Shown here piece after piece: positions 1-13,800 of a DNA stretch of 64,000 bases; positions within the stretch are counted from its first letter, which is position 1, and each line of letters starts with the position of its first letter. The DNA comes from Bathymodiolus brooksi (Eukaryota; Mollusca; Bivalvia; Mytilida; Modiolidae): NCBI GenBank assembly GCA_963680875.1, contig OY804579.1:15267506-15331505 (forward strand), read 5' to 3'. A program made the position numbers and the translations under genes. Below the pieces are notes generated by a model. It had not been told where the DNA came from. It worked only from the letters and a program-made list of their open reading frames with translations, and did no database searches.

Positions 1-1254
1 ATTAAATATTTGACACTTCCTGATGAATTGGAGTTTAAAGGTAATTTGTACTGATTTTTTATTACGGGACATTCAACATTTATTTTACATAATATTCTGC
101 GATTTTAATTTCTGCGGTCTGGAGTTGACCGCACAATACCGCAGAAATTAGATAGCCTCAGAAATTACCGGTTATATGGTATTATATAACTGCCATGAAT
201 CAAATATTGTCAAATATAACCTGCTTGATGGACTATATAAAATTTGCTGTCTGGTTTCCCTATGCTAAACTTTATATTAGCAATACTACTTATGGGAAAT
301 ATTTGACAATACCAATATTTCTAATACGACTACATGTTTAACCATCCCTGTAGAATCCTATCTTATATACATAAAAGACTTACAAATTATACATACTTAC
401 AAAACAATGTTTGAGTTAGGAGACAGCAGATACACATTACTTTCACACAAAGGATAAACAATTGTTGCTTTACCCCAATATACAAGATGGCTGACTAGCT
501 GAAATACCTAAAAATAGAAATTACAATGCTTACATAAATGATAAAGCAATACAATTAATGTTAGATAAAACCAAAGGAGCAATCAAGAATGGAAAATCTA
601 GAACACACAAGACACAGGATGAAGACAAACAAAACCCAAAAACACAACACAGAAAACTAGAAAGACGAGCAACATGGACCCCATAAAAAACCGTAGGTGA
701 ACCCAGGTGCTCACGAAGAGTAGGCAATTCTTTTCTAAAGATTTTTGACAGTAAATTTCTTCCAATGTTACAATATATTAGAGGCTTTAATGAGTATGTA
801 TCACTCTGACAGTTGGTAAAGACGACTAAATTAGTTATTACATGTTGTAGCAAATATCTCCAGAAGTTGAACTTAATACATCCTGAGATATTTATAGGTA
901 CATAACTGTATCTTCAATTCCAAATCCTGCTACATACCAGATAGACTTCTTTAAGAAGATTTTTGAATGTTTTCCCTTATTTCTACTGTGGATCACCAGA
1001 GCTCTGGCCTAATAAATCCAGAGGTCTTTGAACAAATTTAAATCTATATGTCACAATGCTGTAGCACAGTAAATAGTGTAGCATTTCTATTGATGGTTTT
1101 GAAAGAAAAAAATATTTATTTTATTTCCCTCCTCTTAGGTTTCCCAATAGCCCCTCCCTATGTATGATAAACCTCATTTGAACAAAATTGAATCTTCTTT
1201 TCCCAAGTAAAATCCCTGCAAATTTGGTTTCATTTGATTGAGAAGTTTTGAGGA

Positions 1255-1338
1255 ACAAGATTAAAATGTGAAAAAAAGTTTACAGACAGATAGTGGATGT
1301 CAATTAATGACAATAGCTCACAAGGTCTTCAGCCAGGT
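1255..1338 (+). mobile_element. 3' end fragment of the palindrome-ended family
   Basis: AAGATTAAAATGTGAAAA ... GACAATAGCTCACAAGG matches the right end of the 6440-9254 element. SINE 1339-1707 sits in its terminal palindrome; CAGCCAGGTGAGTT resumes at 1712. Confidence 0.65.
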
Positions 1339-1707
1339 AATCGCATCGGTGGCATAATGGTTAGCGTGCTCGTCTTGAGTGTGGTAGATAGTGGGTTTGA
1401 GCCCCGGTCTGGTCAAACCAAAGACTATAAAATTGGTATTTGTTGCTTCTCCACTAAGCACACAGCATTAAGGAGTAAAAACAAAGACTGGTTTGCTCGG
1501 AATCAGAATAATATGTCCGAGTGGAGCGACATGTCTATTCGTGGACTGTTGTTTCAGTGAGCTAGCATTATAAAAATCCAACTCAGGGTGTTGGTCTAGA
1601 ACAAAGGGAACCTCATCATCATCTCATTGAAAATTAATTTGTTCTCGCCATGATATAGCTGAAAAATTGCTGAGATGGCATTAAACAACAATCACTCACT
1701 CACTCAC
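1339..1707 (+). mobile_element. tRNA-derived SINE, family 1, with 13-bp target duplication
   Basis: Head resembles a tRNA with Pol III A box (TGGCATAATGGTTAGCGTGC) and B box (GGGTTTGAGCCCC). The body contains CTATAAAATTGGTATTTGTT and the tail ends ATTAAACAACAATCACTCAC. The flanks TCTTCAGCCAGGT (1326-1338 and 1708-1720) are an exact target duplication. It landed in the terminal palindrome of an AGCTCAC-family element. Confidence 0.92.
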
Positions 1708-1870
1708 TCTTCAGCCAGGTGAGTTAAGGAAGGAGCAATTTTATAGCTTTACCTTGCTGTGCCATCAGATGTGAAAAATCTTCACCTTTTTATCTGCAAC
1801 ACAATTCAAAATCTTATAGCAATTTCAATAAACTAAAACATAATGCTATTATCTGTAGACTTTAACTTAC

Positions 1871-4800
1871 TTGTGATAGGCTAAGGTCAGCCTCTAATGC
1901 TATTATCTGTAGACTTCTGACTGGTTGTTGTATTATGACATTGATCAGCCTATTCAGGGCAGGTGTACAATCAGTCGACAGAGAGCTTAATAAATGATGT
2001 CCATCGACCAATAACAAGACTCCATGGTATGGCCTGCAATATAAATAAAGAAGCAAAAAACAATGTGCATACCTGTTAACCCTCCCCCTTTTCGCGGGAG
2101 TCTCCCGCGTAAGAGCCTTATCTCCCGCATGGACTGGGTCTCATGCGCGGGAGACATTAATCTTCCGCACGATATCCCCCCAACAAAAAAATCAAGTACA
2201 ATAAAATCTTGACCTACATTTTGCCATCAATATTTCTGGAAATTCCCCATTTGGAACTCCCGCGCTGATGAAAAACGCCGAGAGATATGAATGGTAAAGG
2301 TGTTTAAATGATATCCGGTTATTGATCTGTTTGACACCTTTACAGGTAAATTGGGTCATGGAGATTAATTAAGGTGTTGATGATTATACAACAATTATCC
2401 ACTGACTGACAGTTAATTGGGGATAAGGAAGTGGGTTTGTGGCACACGCTTAGATGATTAGAAGTGTGATAGCGGCAACTAAAAATAGTTATAAACCGTT
2501 GTGCAAACAGGAGTTGGACAACCTTTGATGCCGAGGAAAACTTCTTATTTCGATCAAACGTGCAATGAATTCATCTCGGATTGAGTTGTTATGGCTTGTT
2601 TGGGACCAAAGCCGATCAAAGTATTATTTAAGGACTAAGTTCCAGGATGGAATTGATAAACCACAAAAATGCCGAAACGTATGCTATCACACAACGCACC
2701 AGCAGCAAAGTGACTTTTTAATATTAGTGCTCTATGACTTTATTGTTCAGAGCATTCTGTCTTCATTGTTATTGCTTTGTTATAACCTTATGATTATGAA
2801 TGATTATGAATAAATTATAAATACAGTTTTTATCCTTCATTCATCATATGAAACACTACTAATAAGACAGAAATGTAAACAATATATATTGAAATGGGAT
2901 GCAGTTGGTTCAATACTGAAACAAACAAAAAGAAAACATCAATTAACAATAAAAACATGCATCAAATATGTCGATAAAAAATCTCCAGTTATGAGACCAA
3001 ATCTCCAGCCAAAAATTTACAAATCTCCAGTTGTAGCATAGCAACTGTATCACATGTATGCAACTACAAGGTACAATTTTGTGCGTTTAAAGGTGACGCA
3101 AAAAATCTCCCCCTTAGAAGAGTTGGTAGGGGGGAGATCTCCCCCCTAGCAGTTCCCAGAGGTTAACAGGTACGAATGTGATATAAAATTGTCAGTACCT
3201 TAGACTGTGTATTACTCCACTGGCTTGACATAAAATTGTCAGTACCTTAGACTGTATATTACTCCACTGGCTTGACATAAAATTGTCAGTACCTTAGACT
3301 GTGTATTACTCCACTGGCTTGACATAAAATTGTCAGTACCTTAGACTGTGTATTACTCCACTGGCTTGACATAAAATTGTCAGTACCTTAGACTGTGTAT
3401 TACTCCACTGGCTTGACATAAAATTGTCAGTACCTTAGACTGTACATTACTCCACTGACTGAACATAAAATTGTCAGTACCTTAGACTGTGTATTACTCC
3501 ACTGATTGGACATGAAATTGTCAGTACCTTAGACTGTATATTACTCCACTGACTTGACATAAAATTGTCAGTACCTTAGACTGTATATTACTCCACTGAC
3601 TTGACATAAAATAGTCAGTACCTTAGACTGTATATTACTCCACTGACTTGACATAAAATTGTCAGTACCTTAGACTGTGTATTACTCCACTGACTTGACA
3701 TAAAATTGTCAGTACCTTAGACTGTGTATTACTCCACTGACTTGACATAAAATTGTCAGTACCTTAGACTGTATATTACTCCACTGACTTGACATAAAAT
3801 TGTCAGTCCCTTAGACTATTGAGCTAAAAATGCTATTATGAAGATAAATGTTCTAATTTACAAACCTTAAAGCTTCTATACATCTCTGTATGACTTCTGG
3901 CTACAAAATACAGCATTACCGATAAATGTTCGCAAAAAAATATGTAGAGTTAAGGTGGTACAGTACAGAATGTTAGGAAATATTGATAATCATGTGTTTT
4001 AAATGTCATATTTCAGTATTTGGGAAATATTAACAAATATTTTAGAATGAATATTATTGTTTTGATCATCATCATCATCATGTTACTTTACACATAGCAG
4101 TACACAGGTAGCAAAACTGTTACATTAAACATAGCAGTACAAAGGTAGTAAAACTGTTACATTACACTGAGCAGTACAAAGGTAGTAAAACTGTTACATT
4201 ACACTGAGCAGTACACAGGTAGCAAAACTGTTACATTAAACATAGCAGTACAAAGGTAGTAAAACTGTTACATTACACTGAGCAGTACAAAGGTAGTAAA
4301 ACTGTTACATTACACTGAGCAGTACAAAGGTAGCAAAACTGTTACATTAAACATAGCAGTACAAAGGTAGTAAAACTGTTACATTACACTGAGCAGTACA
4401 AAGGTAGTAAAACTGTTACATTACACAGGGCAGTACAAAGGTAGAAAAACTGTTACATTACACTGAGCAGTACAAAGGTAGTAAAATTGTTACATTACAC
4501 TGAGCAGTACAAAGGTAGCAAAATGTTACATTACACAGAGTAGTTAAAAGGTTGTAAAACTGTTACATTACACTGAGCAGTACAAAGGTAGTAAAACTGT
4601 TACATTACACTGAGCAGTACAAAGGTAGTAAAACTGTTACATTACACAGAGCAGAACAAAGGTAGAAAAACTGTTACATTACACTGAGCAGTACAAAGGT
4701 AGTAAAACTGTTACATTACACTGAGCAGTACAAAGGTAGCAAAATGTTACATTACACAGAGTAGTTAAAAGGTTGTAAAACTGTTACATTACACTGAGCA

Positions 4801-7800
4801 GTACAAAGGTAATAAAACTGTTACATTACACTGAGCAGTACAAAGGTAGTAAAACTGTTACATTACACTGAGCAGTACAAAGGTAGTAAAACTGTTACAT
4901 TACACAGAGTAGTACAAATTAAAGGTAGTAAAACTGTTAAATTACATTGAGCAGCACAAAGGTAGTAAAACTGTTACATTACACTGTGCAGAACTGGATG
5001 ACTTGGAATATAAGAATGTCAAAGGTCAAATTTACTTACATTGACTTTTACAGACAAGGCTAAGGATGATTTGGAATGTACTTTATGAGGAAGACAGAAT
5101 GTCACTTCTATCCACTTGTTAATGTACAAATGAACAAATCCATTTTCTTTCACACTGAAATTAAAAAAATATATCTTGCCTATACAAACAAATTCCTATA
5201 TATTGGAATATTTTTCATTAAACAAGATATGATTGTAATCTAACGATTATGAAGTTTCCCAAACCGGCCACAGACAACCGGTTTAAAAAATAAATTAAAA
5301 GCTACCTTTGAAATTGAACAATGTTGAATTTTTGCGGTATTGTGGCGGCCATTTTGAAAATGGAGACCGGTAGAAATTTTTCAATGTCGGGAATCAATTC
5401 AGGACGTTGAAATCGAACAATGTTGAATTTGTGCGGTATTGTGGTGGCCATTTTGAAAATGGTGACCGGTAGAAATTTGTTGATGTCAGGAATCAATTCG
5501 GGACATCATAATCTACCCACATATGAAATGGCGTTGAAATCGGACAATGTTGAAATTGTGCGGTGGCCATTTTGAAAATGGCGACTGGTAGAAATTTTTC
5601 AATGTCGGCAATCAATTCGGGACATCATTATCTACCCACATATCAAATTTTGATGATATCGGACAATGTTGAATTTTTGCGGTATTGTGGCGGCCATTTT
5701 GAAAATGGCGACCGGTAGAAATTGTTCAATGTTGGGAATCAATTCGGGATATCATTATCTACCCACATATCAAATTTTGATGATATCGGACAATGTTGAA
5801 TTTTTACCGCCCATTTTTTATACCGTATTTTGGCAGCCATTTTGAAAATGGCAGACATCTCGAAAATTTTGAAAACGCAGAATTGCTCCTCTAATGGTGA
5901 CCTATCACTATGTCAAATTTTATGTCTCTATCATTATTCATTTAGAAGTTATCAACATTAATGTACGAAATTTCAACTTTCCCATAGGATTCTATAGTAA
6001 CCCCCACCCCCTTTGAACCCCTCAAAATATGACTTTGACCCCCTTTACCACAAACCTGAAAACTTTAGGACCAACTAGAAACATATATCTATAACTCCAC
6101 AAAGTTTCATGAAATTCTGTCCAGTAGTTCCTGAGATCTGCCATGGACAAGTTCATGGTCCGCGGAAAGAAAGGAGAAAGAGAAAGAGCAAAAACAATAA
6201 GTCTCCCAAACTTTGTTTGTTTGGGAGACTTAATAATAAGTGTTGGTATTTTGGAATTGATATGTTTTGCCAATCGTTTATATAATCTTTTATTTATTGT
6301 TCATCACATATACCATTATTGGCCTTGGTTTGTTTGTTTGTTTTGTTTGATAGTGTTTAATGCCACTTTCACCAATATTTCAGCTATATCGTGGACGTCA
6401 GTTTTATTGGTGGATGAAACCGGAGGATCCAGATAAACCAGAGGCTCACAGGAGCCTATAATCGCTCACCTGGATCAAAGCTGCTTTCAATAACAACGCA
6501 ACTGCACTGTGGCGGCCATCTTGGCGGGAGAGCGCAACTGCCGGACACAATTTTGGAAGAGGACCATCCAATGACTATTCCATCAAAGTTTGGTTCTAAT
6601 TGTGCTACTGGTTTCAGACAAGATGGTTTTTATGTGAATTTCCCATAGGGCTCTATGTTAAACTAAGTACAGCTGTGCAGCCATCTTGGTCAGAGGGCGG
6701 GACCACCAGACACAATTTTGGAAGAGGACCATCCAATGACTATTTTATGAAAGTTTGGTTCCAATTGAGCAACTGGTTCCAGACAAGAAGATTTTTATGT
6801 GAATTTCCCATAGGTTCCTATGTTAAACTAAGTTCGGCTGTGGGGGCCATCTTGGTCGAAGGATCGAACTGCCTGACATATTTTTGGAAGAGAACCATCC
6901 AATGACTATTTCATCAACATTTAGTTCTTATTGAGCAAATGGTTTCAAACAAGAAGATTTTTATGGGAATTTCCCATAGGGTCCTATGTTAAATTAAGTT
7001 CGGCTGTGGCGGCCATCTTGGTCGGAGGTCTGAAATGTCAGACATAAATTTGGAAGGGAACCACCCAAGGATCATTTCAGCAAAGTTTGGTTGAGATTGG
7101 CTCAGTAGTTTCAGAGGAGAAGATTTTTTAAATTTCATTCCCCCTTTTTTCTATTTTTAGCTTGGCGGCCATCTTGGTTGGAAGTCGGGATCAACGGACA
7201 CAATTTTGGAAGGGGGCCATCCAAGAATCATTTCAGCAAAGTTTGGTTGAGATTGGCTCAGTAGTTTCAGAGGAGAAGATTTTTTTTTAATTTCATCCCC
7301 CCTTTTTTCTAATTTGCATAATCGGTCAAAATCGGCAAAAGTTCAAAGTTCATAAAAAATCCTGTAATACATGTTAAAAAGCTCATCATTATGCTTATAC
7401 AGTTCAAATTTGGGCACATTCTGGCTTAAAATAGAGCAATTTTGGCCATTTGAAGAAATTTCTATTTTTAGTAACAGTGGCCATCTTGAATGGAGGGCGG
7501 GGCTGTCGGACACAATTTTGAAAGGGACCCACCCAGGGACCATCCCTGCCAGGTTTGGTTTAATTTGGTTCAGCGGTTTCAGAGGAGAAGATTTAAATGT
7601 GATCTTTTATCAAGATATGCCTAATTTGCATAATCGGTATATATCGGCTGAAAGAAAAATTTCACAGAAAAACCCGGAATATATGTTAAACTATTCCTTG
7701 CCATGTAGCTGCAGTTAAAATTTGAGCTCATTTTGACTTACACTAAAGCAGCAATGGACAATTAAAATTTCATCCCCCCTTTTTTCTATTTTGAGCTTGG

Positions 7801-10800
7801 CGGCCATCTTGGTTGGAAGTCGGGATCACCAGACACATTTTGGAAGGAGGCCATCCAAGAATCATTTCAGCAAAGTTTGGTTGAGATTGGCTCAGTAGTT
7901 TCAGAGAAGAAGATTTTTTTTAAATTTCATCCCCCCTTTTTTCTAATTTGCATAATCGGTCAAAATCGGCAAAAGTTCAAAGTTCATAAAAAATCCTGTA
8001 ATACATGTTAAAAAGCTCATCATTATGCTTATACAGTTCAAATTTGGGCACATTCTGGCTTAAAATAGAGCAATTTTGGCCATTTGAAGAAATTTCTATT
8101 TTTAGTAACAGTGGCCATCTTGAATGGAGGGCGGGGCTGTCGGACACAATTTTGAAAGGGACCCACCCAGGGACCATCCCTGCCAGGTTTGGTTTAATTT
8201 GGTTCAGCGGTTTCAGAGGAGAAGATTTAAATGTGATCTTTTATCAAAATATGCCTAATTTGCATAATCGGTATATATCGGCTGAAAGAAAAATTTCACA
8301 GAAAAACCCGGAATATATGTTAAACTATTCCTTGCCATGTAGCTGCAGTTAAAATTTGAGCTCATTTTGACTTACACTAAAGCAGCAATGGACAATTAAA
8401 ATTTCATCCCCCCTTTTTTCTATTTTGAGCTTGGTGGCCATCTTGGTTGGAAGTCGGGATCACCAGACACATTTTGGAAGGAGGCCATCCAAGAATCATT
8501 TCAGCAAAGTTTGGTTGAGATTGGCTCAGTAGTTTCAGAGAAGAAGATTTTTTTTAAATTTCATCCCCCCTTTTTTCTAATTTGCATAATCGGTCAAAAT
8601 CGGCAAAAGTTCAAAGTTCATAAAAAATCCTGTAATACATGTTAAAAAGCTCATCATTATGCTTATACAGTTCAAATTTGGGCACATTCTGGCTTAAAAT
8701 AGAGCAGTTTTGGCCATTTGAAGAAATTTCTATTTTTAGTAACAGCAGCCATCTTGAATGGAGGGCGGGGCTGTCGGACACAATTTGAAAGAGACCCACC
8801 AAGGGACCATCCCTGCCAGGTTTGGTTTAATTTGGTTCAGCGGTTTCAGAGGAGAAGATTTAAATGTGATCTTTTATCAAAATATGCCTAATTTGCATAA
8901 TCGGTATATATCGGCTGAAAGAAAAATTTCACAGAAAAACCCGGAATATATGTTAAACTATTCCTTGTCATGTAGCTGCAGTTAAAATTTGAGCTCATTT
9001 TGACTTACACTAAAGCAGCAATGGACAATTAAAATTTCATCCCCCCTTTTTTCTATTTTGAGCTTGGCGGCCATCTTGGTTGGAAGTCGGGATCACCGGA
9101 CACAATTTTGAAAGGGGGCCATCCAAGGACCATTCCACCAAAGTTTGGTTGCAATTGGCCCAGTGGTTTCTGAGGAGAAGATTAAAATGTGAAATGTTGA
9201 CGACGGACGAAAAGTGATGACAATAGCTCACATGGCCTAAAGGCCAGGTGAGCTAAAAACCACTGACCTGCCGCAAGTCACTGACAAACTTTATCAGTCA
9301 CATAATGTTGCATACCTCGCCCTGATCGAGATTCGACCTCACAACATTAGTGGTGATAGATACTGATTGCATATGTAGTTGTAAATCCAACTACCATACA
9401 ATCAAGGCCACGATGGTCCCTTAATGTCGACATAGTCTTAGTTATGTACATCTATAGTATCTGCCCATCTGAATTTGTTGATATTTTTGTATTCCTCAAG
9501 GGTTTGGTCACCTGTATTAAAAGGTCACCTTTTTTTGTCCTGTCATAAAAAAAATTCATATGAATGGAACTTCTTTTATGAGGCCACCTGCCTTAAAAGA
9601 CAATGTTGTCTTTGTCCCAAAGGTAACCTCTTAATACAGGCTTGACTATAATTACATTTTCCTGCAATATAAATGACCTGTTGAAACTAGTATGATGTGA
9701 TACCATTAATGTCTGTCATATCTGACAAAATGAAGTAGAGATTAAGTAATTACCACATTCTAATACTTGTTTGTTTACATTAATATGTCATTTGGAATGT
9801 AAAAATGAAGTACTACTGTTATACATGCAAATTATGCCACTATCATCTTTAATTCTACATAAATGTTTGAAAATATACTTAGGGCCCAGGTGCTCAATGA
9901 GTTAGGTAGTTGGATTACCTAACAACTCATACAAGCCTATCACCAATACGGCATGGGTTCGTGTCTGGCTTTGTAAATTACAAAAAAGGGTGCACTTGAC
10001 TTGCAGCCGCAAGTGATAAAGTTTACCAGTTGCTTGCCCATTGTCGGTGGTTCTCTTCAATCAAATGTTGAAAATATACACTAAATTCTTATATTGTAGA
10101 CCATTACATGTAACTGATATTTCAAAATATAATGATATTATAAAGGACTGTTGTATTTTGGTGGTATTTTTTTCTGCTATAGTCAACTCTGATATAATGT
10201 TATATATATAAACATATCTTTACAATAATGTAGCCGACAAGAAGAATATTGAACTAGAGGCTCACCTGATTATCAATGCAGTTTGGGTTGAATTAAGTTT
10301 GTAGTTACTGAGAACATTTATTTTATTCATATTCCCATAGGGTCTTTTGTTAACAATGAAAGCCATCTTGGAGTATCAATCAACACACAAAAATTAAAAC
10401 TTAGTAAGGAACCATCCATTCATTATTCATATATAGTTTGCATTGAATCTCATTAAAAATTAGAGGCTCAGTGTGCTGAGCCTGTGTCGCTCACCTTTCA
10501 TTCTGTTTTGTGGAAACTTAATACAGAACCTTCCATACATGTAGATGCTTCCTACCAAGTTTCGGTTCATTTGGCTACGCAGTTTCAGAGGAGAAGATTT
10601 TTTAGATATCGACCAATCAGAAACAAGAATTTCCTGTGGTGGCCATGCTTGTTAACCGATCGAGACGAAATGAGCAATCTTCATAGAAGACATTCCATAG
10701 ATGCTTCCTACCAAGTTTCGGTTAATTTGGCCAAGCAGTTACAGAGGAAGAGATTTTTTAAAATTGGCCATTCAGAAACAAGAATTGCCTGTGGTGGCCA

Positions 10801-13800
10801 TGTTTGGTAATGGATCATAACAAAATGTGCACTCTTTAGAGAGGACCTTCTTCCATAGATGCTTCCTACTAAGTTTCAGTTCATTTGGCTGATGGGTTTC
10901 AGAGGAGAAGATTAAAATGTGAAAAGTTAACGGACGACAGACGACGGATGCCAAGTGATGGCAAAAGCTCACATTGCCTTTGGCAAGGTGAGCTAAAAAT
11001 TAAAAAAAAAAAAAAAATCCATTCTCCACTAGTTATCATCTCTGTTAATGAAGGTTTATTCTTTATATAGTGAATTTGGCAGAGAGGGCTAAATGGTCTG
11101 TCGGCATACCAAGTGAATCAGTGCTGTAGTGTACCAATGATGTGGGTTCGAAATTTGTCAGCTAAAAATCTAATTCTGTTGGGTTGTATACAATGTAATA
11201 TATATACAGGTATACACAATACATTCTTACCTTTCAAATGCTGTCTTGAGATCTTTTGCAAGAGAACTTTTTGAAAGGATCAAGTCATATGGATAATGCA
11301 TTTGATCTGTAAAAAATATTATACAAACTATGATAAAATATATACTTAATAAAAACATCTAAAATCACTGGTTTTTCAACATCATCAATTCTCATTTTCT
11401 TAAATCTGTACCTGAAAAAAGATTATAAAGATAGTTCAGGTTCATATTCCTTTGTTAATCTTATTAAGTTCATTGTGATCTTTATAATCTCTACAAGTTC
11501 TGCAGATCAAGATACAATAATCTGGAGATAGATACTTAAAATTTGCCAAATAACATGTCTTATCCTGCCATCAGCTCTTGTACTACACGGAAAAAGGGGT
11601 ATAAATAAACAATTTTATCTTATTGCAACAAGTTATTATAAAAATGAGATACATGTAACATTATTATGTACAAATTGTGACGTTATTTAAGATAATTACA
11701 GTTAAATATATCATGCAGATCTGTAATTTTCTACAGAATATTGAATATAAACCTCATATGACAGTCTTTCTGGTCAAAGCTTAGACAATGCATCAGTGGT
11801 GTAATGGTAAGCATGCTCGCCTCAAGTGTGGTAGATAGTGTGTTCAAGTCCCGGTCAGGTCATATCAAAGACTATAAAATTGGCATTTGTTACTTCTCCG
11901 CTAATCATACAGCATCAAGGAGTATGAGCAAAGACTGGTTGGCTCGGAATCAGAATAATGTGTCCGAGTGGAGGGACATGTCTATCAGTGGACTGTTGTT
12001 TCAGTGAGCTAGCACTATAAAAATCCAACTAAGTGTGTTGTTTGTTCTTGTACGAAGTGTGATTTCATTGAATATAACTTTTTCTCACCATGATATAGCT
12101 GAAAAATTGATCATTTTGCATTAAACAACAATCACTCATGAAGCTTAGGTGTTGTTTAATATTTAGAATGTATATTTTTATAGGGTAACTAAGTACATGA
12201 CATGTTATTTGGAAAACACTTGACTGTATGCATTTGAAATGTTTATATTCATGATTGGTTTTTTCTTAAAGAAAGTAGATCTTTCTACATTTTTCTTGTC
12301 AAGGAAAATAACAAACTGACCAGATATTTCTTGCATCACTGCAAGTACGGTGATACTGGTATTATGAATATATTTTTCCGAAATGCATGTTCTGATATCA
12401 CTTACTAGATATATTTTGTATCACTACTAGCATACATAAATACAATAATTATACCTAAATTTGCTCAAAATAGATATTATGATGTTTTCACGTACCTTCA
12501 GGTAATGATGTCATTTCATCATGAATAGAAATCATAATTTTAGCTTGTGAAGAAAGATACTGTCGTCGAGCTTCTTCATACTTCACAGCTGCTGTCAGCT
12601 GTTTAACCAAGTCAAAATAACAATTAACCACTGATTGGTCAACAGAGGCCTGAAGATAAACCAAACGTGTCTTAATTAGATTATTTTAAACATCTTTATA
12701 CAAAACCTGCATTATAAAGTGCTTGAAAATACATGTATAACAATAAAAAAATCAAAAAAATCCAGATATACATTACTTTTTGAGTCATGTTCATAAAAAC
12801 ATAATTTTCACATAATCAAAGGACGTAACTAGAGAATTATACAAACTACCTTGACCCCTTACCTGAATCTGTATCAATTATCTAGTTATAAAATACCATA
12901 CAAATATTACCATATAATGACAAAATATAGCCATAAATATATAATAATATAATACCATATTTTAACATAAGACAACTACAGTGTTCAATAGAAAACACCC
13001 TTGAGGCCTTGGGAAAAAAGTAGGGTTATAATGCCTAAATCAATCCAACACCTGAATTCTGTGCTGAGGATGATTGTGTTAAAAATTCAGGAGGATCGTT
13101 CTAATAGAACAAAAATCATTGTATGGAAACCATTGTGTCTACAGACAAACAACAATGATGACCGACCCACAACAGATTATGACCGTATGTGGTCGTATCA
13201 AAAACACCAAAATAAAACTCTATCTGGATCTAACTTTAAAACTTATAAGCTTATCAAATATATAGAATAATGATCAGACTAAATATTAACAACCACTCGT
13301 ACTTCTTCAAACGAATAGCCTTAAATTACATTAGACAAAATTAATGATTATATTTATCTATCATGACGGTCAGTTGTACAGTGGAAGATTTCTATTTATC
13401 TAAGATGGCCAGTAGTATCATAAACAATTCTTTATTTTAAGATAACACTCTAGCGTTGTTCATTAATTTACCTTTAAAACAAAAGCTATGTTAAATGATC
13501 CTATTTGATGAGAGATCTTGCCTGTTGATGATGGTTTAGTTGATTGCTCCAGTAACATAGGAAATCCTACAAACCTCAGGTCGTCTACTGTCATGTCAAA
13601 TGTTTTACAACACAAAGCTGGTTTAACTGATAAAAGATTAGCTAAAATAACCTCAGAGAACCTAAAAAATATTACAATTGAAGTTTTATCATTAATTGAT
13701 TGATTGTTGCTCAACGTAAAACAGGCAGTATTTCATTCAAAACAAAATTATTTCACTCCCTTTCCCCTTTATATACTAATATATCAAGCAGTGTGATCTA

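Larger units (their letters stand above)
6335..9425 (-). mobile_element. SINE family 2 (reverse) split by a 2.8-kb insertion
   Basis: The 3' part lies at 6335-6439 (TAGTGTTTAATGCCACTTTC ... GGTGGATGAAACCGGAGGAT) and the 5' part at 9255-9425 (AAAAACCACTGACCTGCCGC ... TAGTTGTAAATCCAACTACC). Joined, they make one reverse-oriented SINE, so everything from 6440 to 9254 arrived later. Confidence 0.85.

Noticed and set aside
1..45. Possible plus-strand exon end KYLTLPDELEFK with donor AAAG|GTAATT
   Set aside because: Too short and cut by the window edge; no family recognised.
1341..1415. tRNA-like sequence with A and B boxes
   Set aside because: Continues into a conserved non-tRNA body and has flanking target duplications, so it is a SINE head and not a tRNA gene.
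3180..3822. Exon-containing repeats like those at 13955-15431
   Set aside because: No paired acceptor and donor around a coding-like segment; exon 8 lies outside the array at 3866-3900.
7371..8352. Two near-identical 115-codon plus-strand frames and the matching 66-codon minus-strand frames
   Set aside because: They are identical only because the 634-bp unit is tandemly duplicated, and they do not resemble a protein family. Open on both strands, they are low-information repeat frames.
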